Below, piece after piece: positions 17,685 through 25,974 of a stretch of DNA of 64,000 bases. Source of the DNA: CALSMU01 sp965230225 (GTDB lineage Bacteria > Bacteroidota > Bacteroidia > Flavobacteriales_D > Parvicellaceae); contig CBDDKM010000001.1 in NCBI GenBank assembly GCA_965230225.1, positions 1 through 64,000 of the forward strand, written 5' to 3'. The stretch's first letter is position 1, and every line of letters starts with the position of its first letter. The translations under genes were made by a program, and so were the position numbers. The notes under the pieces were generated by a model that was given only the letters and a program-made list of their open reading frames with translations, searched no databases and was not told where the DNA came from.

Positions 17685-18584
17685 ATGAATTCTAAAAACT
17701 ATTTAAATTCTCCTTGCGTAGATCAGGTTGGTATTTTGGATCGGGTAAACCGAATAACAAAAAGAAGTGTGAAGAAAGAAGCCAAGATGCATGGGCTTCT
17801 TATGACGTTGAGCATGATCGATTTAACCACTTTGGAAGGAGCAGATACTGTGAATAAGGTCAAACAAATGTGCTATAAAGCAAGACATTTGGATGATTCT
17901 CTTGAAAATCTTCCCAATACAGCTGCTGTTTGCGTATATCCAAATTTCGTGAAAACAGCTGTAGACGAATTAAAAAACTCGGATGTTAAGGTGGCTTCTG
18001 TTGCAACAGCCTTCCCTTCCGGTCAAAGCAGCCTGGAGATAAAGTTAATGGATACAAAAATTGCTGTTGAAAATGGCGCTGATGAAGTAGATATGGTCAT
18101 TTCAAGAGGACGATTTCACTCAGGTGATTACAATTACGTTTTTGATGAAATTGCCGCAATTAAAGAAGCTTGTGGAAGTGCCAGATTAAAAGTGATATTA
18201 GAAACAGGTGAATTAGGAACGCTGGATAAAGTAAGAAGAGCAAGCGATATTGCAATTGATGCAGGAGCCGATTTCATAAAAACCTCCACTGGTAAGATAA
18301 AGCCTGCTGCAACTTTACCAGTAACTTTGGTCATGTTGGAGGCCATAAAGGATCATTTTTATGCGACTGGAGAAATGGTGGGAATGAAACCAGCAGGAGG
18401 AATTTCTAATTCAAAATTGGCATTACAGTACCTAATGTTGGTTAAAGAAACACTAGGTGGAAAGTGGTTGGATAAGCACTGGTTTAGATTTGGTGCCAGC
18501 AGTTTGGCTAATGATGTTTTGATGCAAATTGCTAAACAAAGGTCGGGTAGATATCAGGCCAAAGAATATTTTTCAAAAGATTAA
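17685..18584 (+). CDS. deoC: Deoxyribose-phosphate aldolase
   Basis: The 299-residue class I aldolase cleaves 2-deoxyribose 5-phosphate to glyceraldehyde 3-phosphate and acetaldehyde. The Schiff-base lysine is K199 in FIKTSTGK, with the partner lysine K235 in MKPAGGIS and the conserved DEVDMVI segment at 133-139. It is longer than the E. coli enzyme (about 260) by an N-terminal extension of some 30 residues. Two aldehyde-dehydrogenase-family genes follow within 7 bases, so the operon probably oxidises the aldehyde product of nucleoside breakdown. Confidence 0.95.
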   Translation: MNSKNYLNSPCVDQVGILDRVNRITKRSVKKEAKMHGLLMTLSMIDLTTLEGADTVNKVKQMCYKARHLDDSLENLPNTAAVCVYPNFVKTAVDELKNSDVKVASVATAFPSGQSSLEIKLMDTKIAVENGADEVDMVISRGRFHSGDYNYVFDEIAAIKEACGSARLKVILETGELGTLDKVRRASDIAIDAGADFIKTSTGKIKPAATLPVTLVMLEAIKDHFYATGEMVGMKPAGGISNSKLALQYLMLVKETLGGKWLDKHWFRFGASSLANDVLMQIAKQRSGRYQAKEYFSKD

Positions 18585-18591
18585 AAAGAAG

Positions 18592-20055
18592 ATGCAGAAT
18601 ATAGATTACAGTTCAGATTGGGGATTGGATCCTGCTCCAGAGAGTACAGATCATATAAGGATAGATAAAAAGTATGATCTGTTCATCAATGGTAAATTTG
18701 TTAAACCTAAATCCGGGGTATATTTTCCAACCATTAATCCAGCTACGGAAGAAGTATTAACAGAGGTGGCGGAAGCCGGACAAAAAGATGTGGATGCCGC
18801 AGTGAAGTCTGCTAGAAAAGCGTATGATACTGTTTGGTCAAAGTTGTCTGGAAAAGAAAGAGGAAAGTACTTATATAGAATTGCCAGGTTAATTCAGGAA
18901 AGAGCAAAAGAATTTGCTGTAATAGAGTCGCTGGATGGAGGGAAACCAATTCGCGAGTCCAGAGATGTTGATGTGCCGTTAGCAGCAGCGCATTTTTTCT
19001 ACTATGCAGGTTGGGCAGATAAGCTGGAATATGCTTTTCCCAATAGTAAAGTAGAGTCCATAGGAGTTGCTGCTCAAATTACACCGTGGAACTTTCCACT
19101 TCTAATGGTGGCCTGGAAAATTGCTCCTGCTTTGGCAGCGGGAAATACGGTAGTACTGAAACCAGCAGAAACAACTCCTCTTACAGCTTTAAAATTGGCA
19201 GAGTTAATACGAGATGCTGGGCTTCCGGAAGGAGTAGTTAACATCGTAACAGGATTTGGGAAAACAGGTGAAATGCTTGTAAACCACAAAGACGTTAATA
19301 AGATTGCCTTTACAGGGTCTACCGCAGTAGGTAAATTGATCATGAAAGCCATAGCGGGAACGGATAAAAAATCCACTATGGAACTTGGAGGTAAAGCAGC
19401 TAATATCATTTTTGAAGATGCTCCGTTAGATCAGGCTGTTGAAGGAGTGATCAATGGAATTTATTTTAATCAGGGTCATGTTTGTTGCGCAGGTTCCAGG
19501 CTATTTATTCAGGAATCCGTTTACGAAGTGGTAATGCGAAAGCTAAAGGATAGAATGCAGTCTCTAATTGTAGGTGATCCATTGGATAAGAATACCGATA
19601 TAGGAGCCATTAACTCTAAAGAACAGTTAAAAACCATTACTGACTACATTAAGATAGGAAAAAAAGAGGGAGCAGAGATTTATCAGCCTGAGTGTAAATT
19701 GCCTAAAAAAGGATTTTGGTGTAAACCAACCCTGTTTACTAATGTAGCGCAATCCAATCGAATCTCACAAGAGGAAATATTTGGGCCGGTATTGGCAATT
19801 CAAACCTTTAGAACGGTGGATGAAGTAATTGCCAAAGCGAATAATACCCCTTATGGATTATCAGCAGGTGTTTGGACTGACAAAGGGTCGAAGGCATTTA
19901 ACCTTACATCCCAGTTAAATGCGGGGGTGGTTTGGGCTAATACCTATAATAAATTTGATCCAACATCCCCATTTGGAGGATATAAAGAAAGTGGACATGG
20001 TAGAGAAGGTGGAGTACACGGACTTGCACCATATTTAAACATTAAATCCAGGTAG
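18592..20055 (+). CDS. Aldehyde dehydrogenase family protein
   Basis: This 487-residue NAD(P)-dependent dehydrogenase is full length. Visible are the ITPWNFPLLM substrate segment, FTGSTAVGK cofactor loop, the general base E264 in MELGGK, and the nucleophile C298 (first Cys of VCCAGSR). I start it at the ATG at 18592; the frame runs further upstream into deoC without homology. It begins 7 bases after deoC, so acetaldehyde from deoxyribose cleavage is a likely substrate, though the family is broad and this is inferred from context. Confidence 0.92.
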   Translation: MQNIDYSSDWGLDPAPESTDHIRIDKKYDLFINGKFVKPKSGVYFPTINPATEEVLTEVAEAGQKDVDAAVKSARKAYDTVWSKLSGKERGKYLYRIARLIQERAKEFAVIESLDGGKPIRESRDVDVPLAAAHFFYYAGWADKLEYAFPNSKVESIGVAAQITPWNFPLLMVAWKIAPALAAGNTVVLKPAETTPLTALKLAELIRDAGLPEGVVNIVTGFGKTGEMLVNHKDVNKIAFTGSTAVGKLIMKAIAGTDKKSTMELGGKAANIIFEDAPLDQAVEGVINGIYFNQGHVCCAGSRLFIQESVYEVVMRKLKDRMQSLIVGDPLDKNTDIGAINSKEQLKTITDYIKIGKKEGAEIYQPECKLPKKGFWCKPTLFTNVAQSNRISQEEIFGPVLAIQTFRTVDEVIAKANNTPYGLSAGVWTDKGSKAFNLTSQLNAGVVWANTYNKFDPTSPFGGYKESGHGREGGVHGLAPYLNIKSR

Positions 20056-20056
20056 G

Positions 20057-20926
20057 ATGTCTAGAATTGAAGTTTTGAAAACGTATAAATTATATATCGG
20101 AGGAAAGTTTCCAAGAACAGAGTCAGGTAGGTATTATTCGCCGGAAGCTAATGGAAAGTCGTTGGGTAATATTTGCTTGTCCTCCCGTAAAGATTTAAGG
20201 AATGCTGTGGTGGCAGCCAGATCTGCTCAAAAAAGTTGGGCTGCCAGAAGTGGATACAACAGAAGCCAGATATTATACCGGATAGCTGAAATGCTGGAAG
20301 GCAGAAGGTCTCAGTTTGTAGAGGAGTTGATGTTTCAGGGAAGTAAAAAGGCACAGGCAGAGAAAGAAGTGAACAGTGCGGTAGATAGGTTAATCTATTA
20401 TGCGGGTTGGTGTGATAAATACACTCAGGTAGAAAGTACAGTGAACCCTGTAGCAAGTAGTCATTTTAATTTTTCAGTCCCGGAGCCAATGGGCGTTGTT
20501 GGGATTCTTGCTCCAGAAAATAGCTCTTTAATTGGGTTAGTAACACACATTGCACCAATTATAGCAGGAGGAAATACTTGTGTTGTTTTGGCTTCTGAAG
20601 GTCTGCCGTTGAGCTCTATTACTTTTTCGGAAGTACTGGCAACTTCTGATGTTCCGGGTGGAGTAGTGAATGTTTTAACCGGTAACCGAGCTGAGTTGTT
20701 GCAACATTTCGCATCTCATTTGGATATTAATGGAGTAGTTTATTGTGGAGATAACGATGAGGAAATTAAAAGCCTACAAATAGGGGCGGTGGAAAACCTT
20801 AAGAGAATTGTTGTTTATTCTGGAGAGGAACAACCTGAGTCTCTAAGTTTGATTATGGCTTGTCAGGAAATAAAAACCACCTGGCATCCAATCGAAATTA
20901 TATCAGAATCTGGAAGTGGATATTAG
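20057..20926 (+). CDS. Half-length aldehyde-dehydrogenase-like protein
   Basis: The 289-residue protein matches only the N-terminal, NAD-binding part of the aldehyde dehydrogenase fold (KLYIGGKFPRTESGRYY, AARSAQKSWAARS, GVVGILAPENSS). It lacks the catalytic Cys domain and has no LGGK base. The sequence after its stop shows no leftover C-terminal half, so it is not a simple frameshift. It ends KTTWHPIEI, an ending I recall from deoC-linked dehydrogenase partners in other phyla. It starts 1 base after the full-length enzyme, suggesting a partner or structural subunit rather than an independent enzyme. Confidence 0.8.
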   Translation: MSRIEVLKTYKLYIGGKFPRTESGRYYSPEANGKSLGNICLSSRKDLRNAVVAARSAQKSWAARSGYNRSQILYRIAEMLEGRRSQFVEELMFQGSKKAQAEKEVNSAVDRLIYYAGWCDKYTQVESTVNPVASSHFNFSVPEPMGVVGILAPENSSLIGLVTHIAPIIAGGNTCVVLASEGLPLSSITFSEVLATSDVPGGVVNVLTGNRAELLQHFASHLDINGVVYCGDNDEEIKSLQIGAVENLKRIVVYSGEEQPESLSLIMACQEIKTTWHPIEIISESGSGY

Positions 20927-21013
20927 TGTTTTGGTAGGTTGAATTTGAAGGCAATTTTTCATTTTTCAAATAAAAACTTATTTTCGCCCAACTTTTAACC
21001 AAAAAAACAAGAC

Positions 21014-21343
21014 ATGAAATTGAATCTAAAGAAAGTAAGCGTTATGCTTATGTTAGCTGTAGCTACTACTGTTTCTTTGAACAGCTGTGGTGGAGAAAAA
21101 GCTGAAGGTGATGCTGAAACTACAGAAGCTACTGAAGGTGGATCTGAAGAGGGGCACAAATGTGAAGAAGGAAAATGTGAAGAAGGGAAGTGTGAGCACG
21201 GTGATGCTGAAGAGCACAAATGTGAAGAAGGAGGAGAGAAGTGCGAGGCTGGAGAGCCTGCTGATTCTACTACTGTAGAAGAAGTTGCTCCAGTTGAGGA
21301 GCCTGCTGCTGAAGAAGCTCCAGTTGAAGAGCCAGCACACTAA
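21014..21343 (+). CDS. Cys/His/Glu-repeat lipoprotein
   Basis: A 109-residue predicted lipoprotein: basic N-terminus, hydrophobic stretch, and lipobox LNSC with the lipidated Cys near residue 25. The mature part is acidic and low in complexity. It holds five Lys-Cys pairs spaced by Glu/Gly (HKCEEGKC, EEGKCEHG, then EEHKCEEGGEKCEAG) and an APVEEPA-type acidic tail. The repeats suggest metal or thiol chemistry at the cell envelope. They resemble the EGKCG repeats of bufferin/HvfA-type copper-linked peptides, but no DUF692 (MNIO) enzyme is nearby. It stands alone, with its own terminator. Function unknown. Confidence 0.75.
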   Translation: MKLNLKKVSVMLMLAVATTVSLNSCGGEKAEGDAETTEATEGGSEEGHKCEEGKCEEGKCEHGDAEEHKCEEGGEKCEAGEPADSTTVEEVAPVEEPAAEEAPVEEPAH

Positions 21344-21365
21344 GAAGTTATTAAATTGACTGAAT

Positions 21366-21395
21366 AAAGAGCCGTTCAATGAACGGCTTTTTTTA
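21366..21395 (+). terminator. Terminator after the repeat lipoprotein
   Basis: Hairpin AGCCGTTC / GAACGGCT with an AAT loop, followed by a run of T, 22 bases after the stop codon. Confidence 0.88.
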
Positions 21396-21419
21396 TGCAG
21401 ATATTTTTAATTTTACCTC

Positions 21420-22040
21420 ATGAGTAAGAGTGCATCTCATCACGAAGAATTAGAGTTATTAGAAGATCAAAACTGGGAGCTTTCGAGAAAAACTTTCATA
21501 CGGTCTATGCTAATGGCTGGTGCTGCAGTGCAAATTCCGTTTTTAAATTCTTGTGGTGAGGTGGAAAATGAGACCATTAAGTTAGGAAAGACATCTCCGC
21601 TATCGGAAAATCAATTTCTAGTAGTTCGCCAAATTCAGGATCATCTTTTTCCTGAGGATGGAAACGGACCTGGAGCACTCACCGTAAATGCGGATCGATA
21701 CCTGCTATGGGTATTAAAAGATCCGTTACTAAATCCAAAAGAAGCAGAGTATATCATTAAGTACCTCGATAAGTATAGAAATGTTTGTAAGGATACCCAT
21801 AACAAAGAGTTTACTCAATTGTCTCACGCAGATCAGGCTGTATTTATAAAAGCGATATCCAAAGAAGGCTGGGGAAGAAGATGGATGTCTCGACTGTTAA
21901 CATTGATATTTGAAGCTCTGTTGTTAGACCCTGTGTATGGTGGTAACCCTGATGGAGTAGGTTGGAAGTGGCTCAATCACGACCCAGGTTTACCACGTCC
22001 AAATGACAGTAATGTTTATCCTACTATTATGAAATCATGA
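21420..22040 (+). CDS. Gluconate 2-dehydrogenase subunit 3-like protein
   Basis: The 206-residue protein resembles the small subunit (subunit 3) of membrane-bound sugar dehydrogenases. Its N-terminus has an RK pair (LSRKTFIRS) before a hydrophobic stretch and an FLNSC lipobox, so it may be exported by Tat (as a folded hitchhiking complex) and lipidated. DHLFPEDGNGPGAL and the C-terminal DPVYGGNPDGVGWKW are family features. Its stop overlaps the start of the GMC oxidoreductase, its presumed catalytic partner. Export by Tat is inferred; the motif has RK rather than RR. Confidence 0.8.
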   Translation: MSKSASHHEELELLEDQNWELSRKTFIRSMLMAGAAVQIPFLNSCGEVENETIKLGKTSPLSENQFLVVRQIQDHLFPEDGNGPGALTVNADRYLLWVLKDPLLNPKEAEYIIKYLDKYRNVCKDTHNKEFTQLSHADQAVFIKAISKEGWGRRWMSRLLTLIFEALLLDPVYGGNPDGVGWKWLNHDPGLPRPNDSNVYPTIMKS

Positions 22041-23725
22041 TGTACGATGTTTGTGTAATAGGGAGTGGAGCTGGAGCTGGTCCGGTCATATATGAATTAT
22101 CTAAAGCAGGGTATAAAGTTTTGGTGCTGGAAAAAGGTCCATGGCTAAAAACAGAAGATTTTGCAAAGGATGAAATGGTGGCCACAAGAAGAAGTGTGTA
22201 TGCTCCCGACAATAAAGATGAATGTCATGTGTTGGTGAAGCAAAATGATGAAGGGAAGTGGATGCGTCAAGCTACTCGGGATTCTGGGAAGGATTACTGG
22301 AACGGTAGCTGTGTGGGAGGTTCGTCTAATTTTATGAGCGCTTATTTTCATAGGTTGAAGCCCGTAGATTTCAATCTTCTAACTGAGTTTGGCCCCATAG
22401 AAGGAGCAAATGTGGTGGATTGGCCAATTAACTATGAAGAGTTGGAGCCTTACTACGAAAAAGTAGAACGATTGGTAGGTGTTTCGGGTAAGGTAGTTAA
22501 TCATAAATACCTCGAGCCTAGATCAACTCCACAATACCCTTATCCACCGCTGGCGGAGAATGTCTTTTCCTCTTGGTTGGATAAAGGAGCAGATGAATTG
22601 GGAACTGAGATATTTCCTACTGCAAGAGGAATTATTTCTGAAGCTAAAGAGAAAAGAAAGTCCTGTTTTTATTCCAATTACTGTGGGAGTTATGGATGTG
22701 CTTCTGATGCTAAAGGTAGTTCCAGAGTTGCATTAATAGAAGATGCACTAAGCACAGGTAATTGTACAATTTTACCTCATTCAAAAGTATTTCATCTTAC
22801 TACCAATGGAGCTGGAAAAGTAGTGGAGGCCAAATACTATAACCTAGATGGAGATGTAGAGACGGCAAAAGCAAAAATCTTTGTGATAGCAGCACAAGCC
22901 ATAGAAACTTCTAGATTACTATTAATGAGTAAGAATGATGAATTTCCGGATGGGTTAGCTAATAATTCTGGTCAGGTTGGGAAAAATATAGTGTTCTCAG
23001 GCGGTGGAATTGGCTCTGGTCAATTCTATTATAACGACCTTAGTAAGGAAGAAGCAGAGCAATTGGCGGCTCCTGGTTTGTTTATTAATAGGGCTTCTCA
23101 GGAGTGGTATGTGATTGATGATCCTGAGTTAGGGAGAATGAAAGGAGGAACCATCGATTTTGTATCCGAGCATGCTAATGCAGTGACCAAAGCGGTAAAA
23201 CAAAAGTACAATGGGTCAGACTTACTTTATGGTTCGGCACTAAAAGAAAAACTGAAGTCTTATTTTACTGAGCAAAGAAAACTGAAGTTCGAAATATTTG
23301 TAGACTGGATGCCTAATGATAATTGTAAGGTGGAACTGGATAAAGAAGTGAAAGATAAATGGGGCGACCCGGTGGCAAAAGTTTGGTTAGGCTATTTGGA
23401 ACATGATCTAAAAGTAGGGAGGTATCTGGCGGATAAGGCCGAGCAATTGTTTGAGCAAATCGGAATGAAAAATGTATCCTCTTCCATTAGTGGTTCTGTT
23501 TCTCCAAACCTACAGGCCGGAGGTTGTCGTTTTGGGAATGACCCTGCTAGTTCTGTGTTGGACAAGAACTGTAAAGCACATGATGTTGAGAATTTGTATG
23601 TTACTGATGGTAGCTTTATGCCAACTGGGGGGAGCGTGACCTATACATTTACCATTTACGCTAATTCTTTTCGTGTGGCAGATCAGATAAAAAAAGAATT
23701 GAAATCGATAGAAAAAGATGTTTAG
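22037..23725 (+). CDS. GMC family oxidoreductase
   Basis: A 562-residue FAD-dependent oxidoreductase of the glucose-methanol-choline family. The FAD-binding GSGAGAG motif is at the N-terminus (residues about 8-14), with the KDYWNGSCVGGSS substrate-domain signature and the C-terminal NLYVTDGSFMPTGGSVTYTFTIYAN motif. It has no signal peptide of its own and likely moves with the subunit 3-like protein whose gene it overlaps by 4 bases. Its substrate, a sugar or alcohol, cannot be told from sequence. Confidence 0.9.
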   Translation: MMYDVCVIGSGAGAGPVIYELSKAGYKVLVLEKGPWLKTEDFAKDEMVATRRSVYAPDNKDECHVLVKQNDEGKWMRQATRDSGKDYWNGSCVGGSSNFMSAYFHRLKPVDFNLLTEFGPIEGANVVDWPINYEELEPYYEKVERLVGVSGKVVNHKYLEPRSTPQYPYPPLAENVFSSWLDKGADELGTEIFPTARGIISEAKEKRKSCFYSNYCGSYGCASDAKGSSRVALIEDALSTGNCTILPHSKVFHLTTNGAGKVVEAKYYNLDGDVETAKAKIFVIAAQAIETSRLLLMSKNDEFPDGLANNSGQVGKNIVFSGGGIGSGQFYYNDLSKEEAEQLAAPGLFINRASQEWYVIDDPELGRMKGGTIDFVSEHANAVTKAVKQKYNGSDLLYGSALKEKLKSYFTEQRKLKFEIFVDWMPNDNCKVELDKEVKDKWGDPVAKVWLGYLEHDLKVGRYLADKAEQLFEQIGMKNVSSSISGSVSPNLQAGGCRFGNDPASSVLDKNCKAHDVENLYVTDGSFMPTGGSVTYTFTIYANSFRVADQIKKELKSIEKDV

Positions 23726-23750
23726 TCGAATGCTTTTGTTTGTAAGTTTG
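23721..23750 (+). promoter_or_regulatory. Promoter for DUF2061-cysQ
   Basis: TAAGTTTG at 23743-23750 matches the Bacteroidota -7 consensus. TTTA at 23721-23724 lies 18 bases upstream as a -33 element, overlapping the end of the GMC gene. The start codon is 20 bases downstream. Confidence 0.45.
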
Positions 23751-23769
23751 CCTCAAATTTTTTCATTTG

Positions 23770-24009
23770 ATGAAACCAAAAGTTAGTAGAAAAAGACACA
23801 TTGCCAAAACCATAACCTGGAGGATAATAGCCTCTGTCACCACATTTATTTTGGCTTGGTTGTTCTTTAGAGAGGATGCCAATGCAATGGAAAAGGCAGG
23901 AGGAGTGGCCATTGCCGAATCAATAATTAAAATGTTATTGTATTATCTTCACGAAAGAGCCTGGTACAATTCTAATTTTGGAATAGAACATAGGCATCAC
24001 GAAAAGTAA
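23770..24009 (+). CDS. DUF2061 membrane protein
   Basis: The 79-residue protein matches the small DUF2061 family: basic start, KTITWRIIASVTTFILAWLF, and the conserved ESIIKMLLYYLHERAW. It has two membrane segments. The family function is unknown, but it often accompanies sulfate-assimilation genes in Bacteroidota, and here it sits 5 bases before cysQ. I use the ATG at 23770 rather than the TTG one codon upstream. Confidence 0.85.
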   Translation: MKPKVSRKRHIAKTITWRIIASVTTFILAWLFFREDANAMEKAGGVAIAESIIKMLLYYLHERAWYNSNFGIEHRHHEK

Positions 24010-24014
24010 GAATT

Positions 24015-24773
24015 ATGGATTTACAACAATTACTGGAAATTGCTAAGGAAGCTGCTTTAAAAGGAGGGGAAGAGATATTAAAAATTTACGATACTGAATT
24101 TTCAGTGGAGGAAAAAGAAGATAATTCTCCCTTAACTCAGGCAGATAAAAATGCAAATACAGCGATAGAAGAGCTGTTGTTGCCAACGGGGATACCTATC
24201 TTGAGTGAGGAGGGAAGATCAATTCCGTTTGATGAAAGAAAAGAGTGGGAGCACTTGTGGATTGTAGATCCATTAGATGGAACTAAAGAGTTCATTAAAC
24301 GAAATGGAGAGTTCACCGTAAATATAGCTTTGATTAAAAATGGACTACCCATTATGAGTGTAATCTACGTTCCAGTAAAGGATTGGTTGTATTATGCATC
24401 CGAAGAAATTGGTTCCTTTAAGGTAGAAGAAGGTGAGTTGTCTAAATTGCCTAAAGACATCAAAAAAGACAAGTTTGTAGCTGTTGGAAGTAGGTCCCAT
24501 AAAAGTGCTGAAACAGAAGAGTACTTCAATGAGTTAGCCAAAGAGCATGGTGATATTGATGTAGTATCCATGGGGAGCTCACTTAAAATTTGTTTAGTGG
24601 CAGAAGGTGTTGCTGATGTATACCCAAGATTTGCCCCTACCATGGAGTGGGATACTGCAGCTGGTCATGGAATTGCAAAGTTTGCCGGAAAAGTGTTGAT
24701 TGACCACAAAACCGGAAATGAAATGATATACAATAGAGAAGAACTATTGAATAATTGGTTTATCGTAAGGTAA
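24015..24773 (+). CDS. cysQ: 3'(2'),5'-bisphosphate nucleotidase CysQ
   Basis: The 252-residue enzyme removes the 3' phosphate from PAP, the by-product of PAPS use, and belongs to the inositol monophosphatase superfamily. Metal-binding motifs are visible: SEEGR near 64-68, DPLDGTKEF at 85-93 (D85, D88) and WDTAAGH near the C-terminus. It complements cysCDN, which lies about 7 kb away on the other strand; in related genomes these genes often adjoin. Confidence 0.93.
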   Translation: MDLQQLLEIAKEAALKGGEEILKIYDTEFSVEEKEDNSPLTQADKNANTAIEELLLPTGIPILSEEGRSIPFDERKEWEHLWIVDPLDGTKEFIKRNGEFTVNIALIKNGLPIMSVIYVPVKDWLYYASEEIGSFKVEEGELSKLPKDIKKDKFVAVGSRSHKSAETEEYFNELAKEHGDIDVVSMGSSLKICLVAEGVADVYPRFAPTMEWDTAAGHGIAKFAGKVLIDHKTGNEMIYNREELLNNWFIVR

Positions 24774-24849
24774 AATTGAATCCTTTTCGTTCGAAACACT
24801 GATTTCTAAAGATTATCAGTGAAGTCCCTGCTTCAATCAAATTGAATGT

Positions 24850-24857
24850 TAACTTTG
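24850..24857 (+). promoter_or_regulatory. -7 box upstream of gmd
   Basis: TAACTTTG matches the -7 consensus and lies 25 bases before the gmd start. No clear -33 element is visible. Confidence 0.38.
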
Positions 24858-24882
24858 ACGATTAAATTTTTATTTTTCTCGA

Positions 24883-25968
24883 ATGAAAGTAGCATTGATT
24901 ACAGGGGTAACCGGACAGGATGGAGCATATTTAGCAGAGTTTTTATTGAATAAAGGTTACGAAGTTCACGGAATCAAGCGTAGAGCATCGTTGTTCAATA
25001 CGGACCGTATTGATCACCTGTACAAAGATTTACACGAAGAGAATGTTAAGTTTACTCTTCACTATGGAGACCTCACCGATTCCACTAATTTGATACGAAT
25101 TATTCAGGAAGTACAGCCTGATGAAATCTATAACCTGGCGGCTCAGTCGCATGTTCAGGTGTCGTTCGAAATGCCTGAATACACTGCCAATGCAGATTCT
25201 ATGGGGGCATTGAGAATTCTTGAGGCCATTAGAATCTTAGGACTTTCTGAAAAGACTAAGTTTTATCAAGCTTCAACTTCAGAATTATACGGTAAAGTGC
25301 AAGAGGTTCCTCAATCGGAAACAACGCCGTTTTATCCACGTAGCCCTTATGCAGTTGCAAAGCTTTATGCCTTTTGGATTGTAAAAAACTACAGAGAAGC
25401 ATATAACATGTATGCATGTAACGGAATCTTGTTTAATCACGAAAGCCCAATTAGAGGGGAAACGTTTGTGACCAGAAAAATTACCCGTGCTGTAGCAAAG
25501 ATTAAATTGGGGTTACAGGATAAGTTATATTTAGGAAATCTAGATGCCCAAAGAGATTGGGGGCATGCTAAGGATTATGTGGAGGGAATGTGGCTAATGC
25601 TACAACAAGACCAACCGGATGACTTTGTATTGGCAACCGGGGTAACTTATTCAGTTCGTCATTTTGTTGATTTAGCTTTCGCAGAGGTTGGAATTTCATT
25701 GAACTGGGAAGGAGAAGGAGAAGAAGAAAAAGGAATTTGTAAGGAAACGGGAAGAGTACTGGTGGAAGTAGACCCTAAGTATTTTAGACCAACCGAAGTG
25801 GATTTGCTTATTGGAGACCCTTCTAAAGCAAAGAAAGAATTAGGTTGGGAGCATAAGTACGACCTTAATGCATTGGTTACTGAAATGGTACGCTCTGATG
25901 TAAAGCTATTTCAAAAGGATAAATACCTTAAAGATGGAGGGTATCAGGTCTTAAATTATTTTGAGTAA
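24883..25968 (+). CDS. gmd: GDP-mannose 4,6-dehydratase
   Basis: The 361-residue short-chain dehydrogenase converts GDP-mannose to GDP-4-keto-6-deoxymannose. It shows the NADP-binding GVTGQDGAYL at 8-17, the T132/E134 catalytic pair in STSELYG, and Y156/K160 in YAVAK. FRPTEVDLLIGDPSKAKKELGW near the C-terminus is the family hallmark. fcl follows after 6 bases, so together they make GDP-L-fucose for surface polysaccharide. Confidence 0.96.
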   Translation: MKVALITGVTGQDGAYLAEFLLNKGYEVHGIKRRASLFNTDRIDHLYKDLHEENVKFTLHYGDLTDSTNLIRIIQEVQPDEIYNLAAQSHVQVSFEMPEYTANADSMGALRILEAIRILGLSEKTKFYQASTSELYGKVQEVPQSETTPFYPRSPYAVAKLYAFWIVKNYREAYNMYACNGILFNHESPIRGETFVTRKITRAVAKIKLGLQDKLYLGNLDAQRDWGHAKDYVEGMWLMLQQDQPDDFVLATGVTYSVRHFVDLAFAEVGISLNWEGEGEEEKGICKETGRVLVEVDPKYFRPTEVDLLIGDPSKAKKELGWEHKYDLNALVTEMVRSDVKLFQKDKYLKDGGYQVLNYFE

Positions 25969-25974
25969 GAATTA

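Noticed and set aside
21053..21379. A 108-codon Phe/Ser-rich frame opposite the repeat lipoprotein.
   Set aside because: Its composition is the complement of the GAA/GAG-rich repeats; the plus strand has a lipobox, start and terminator.
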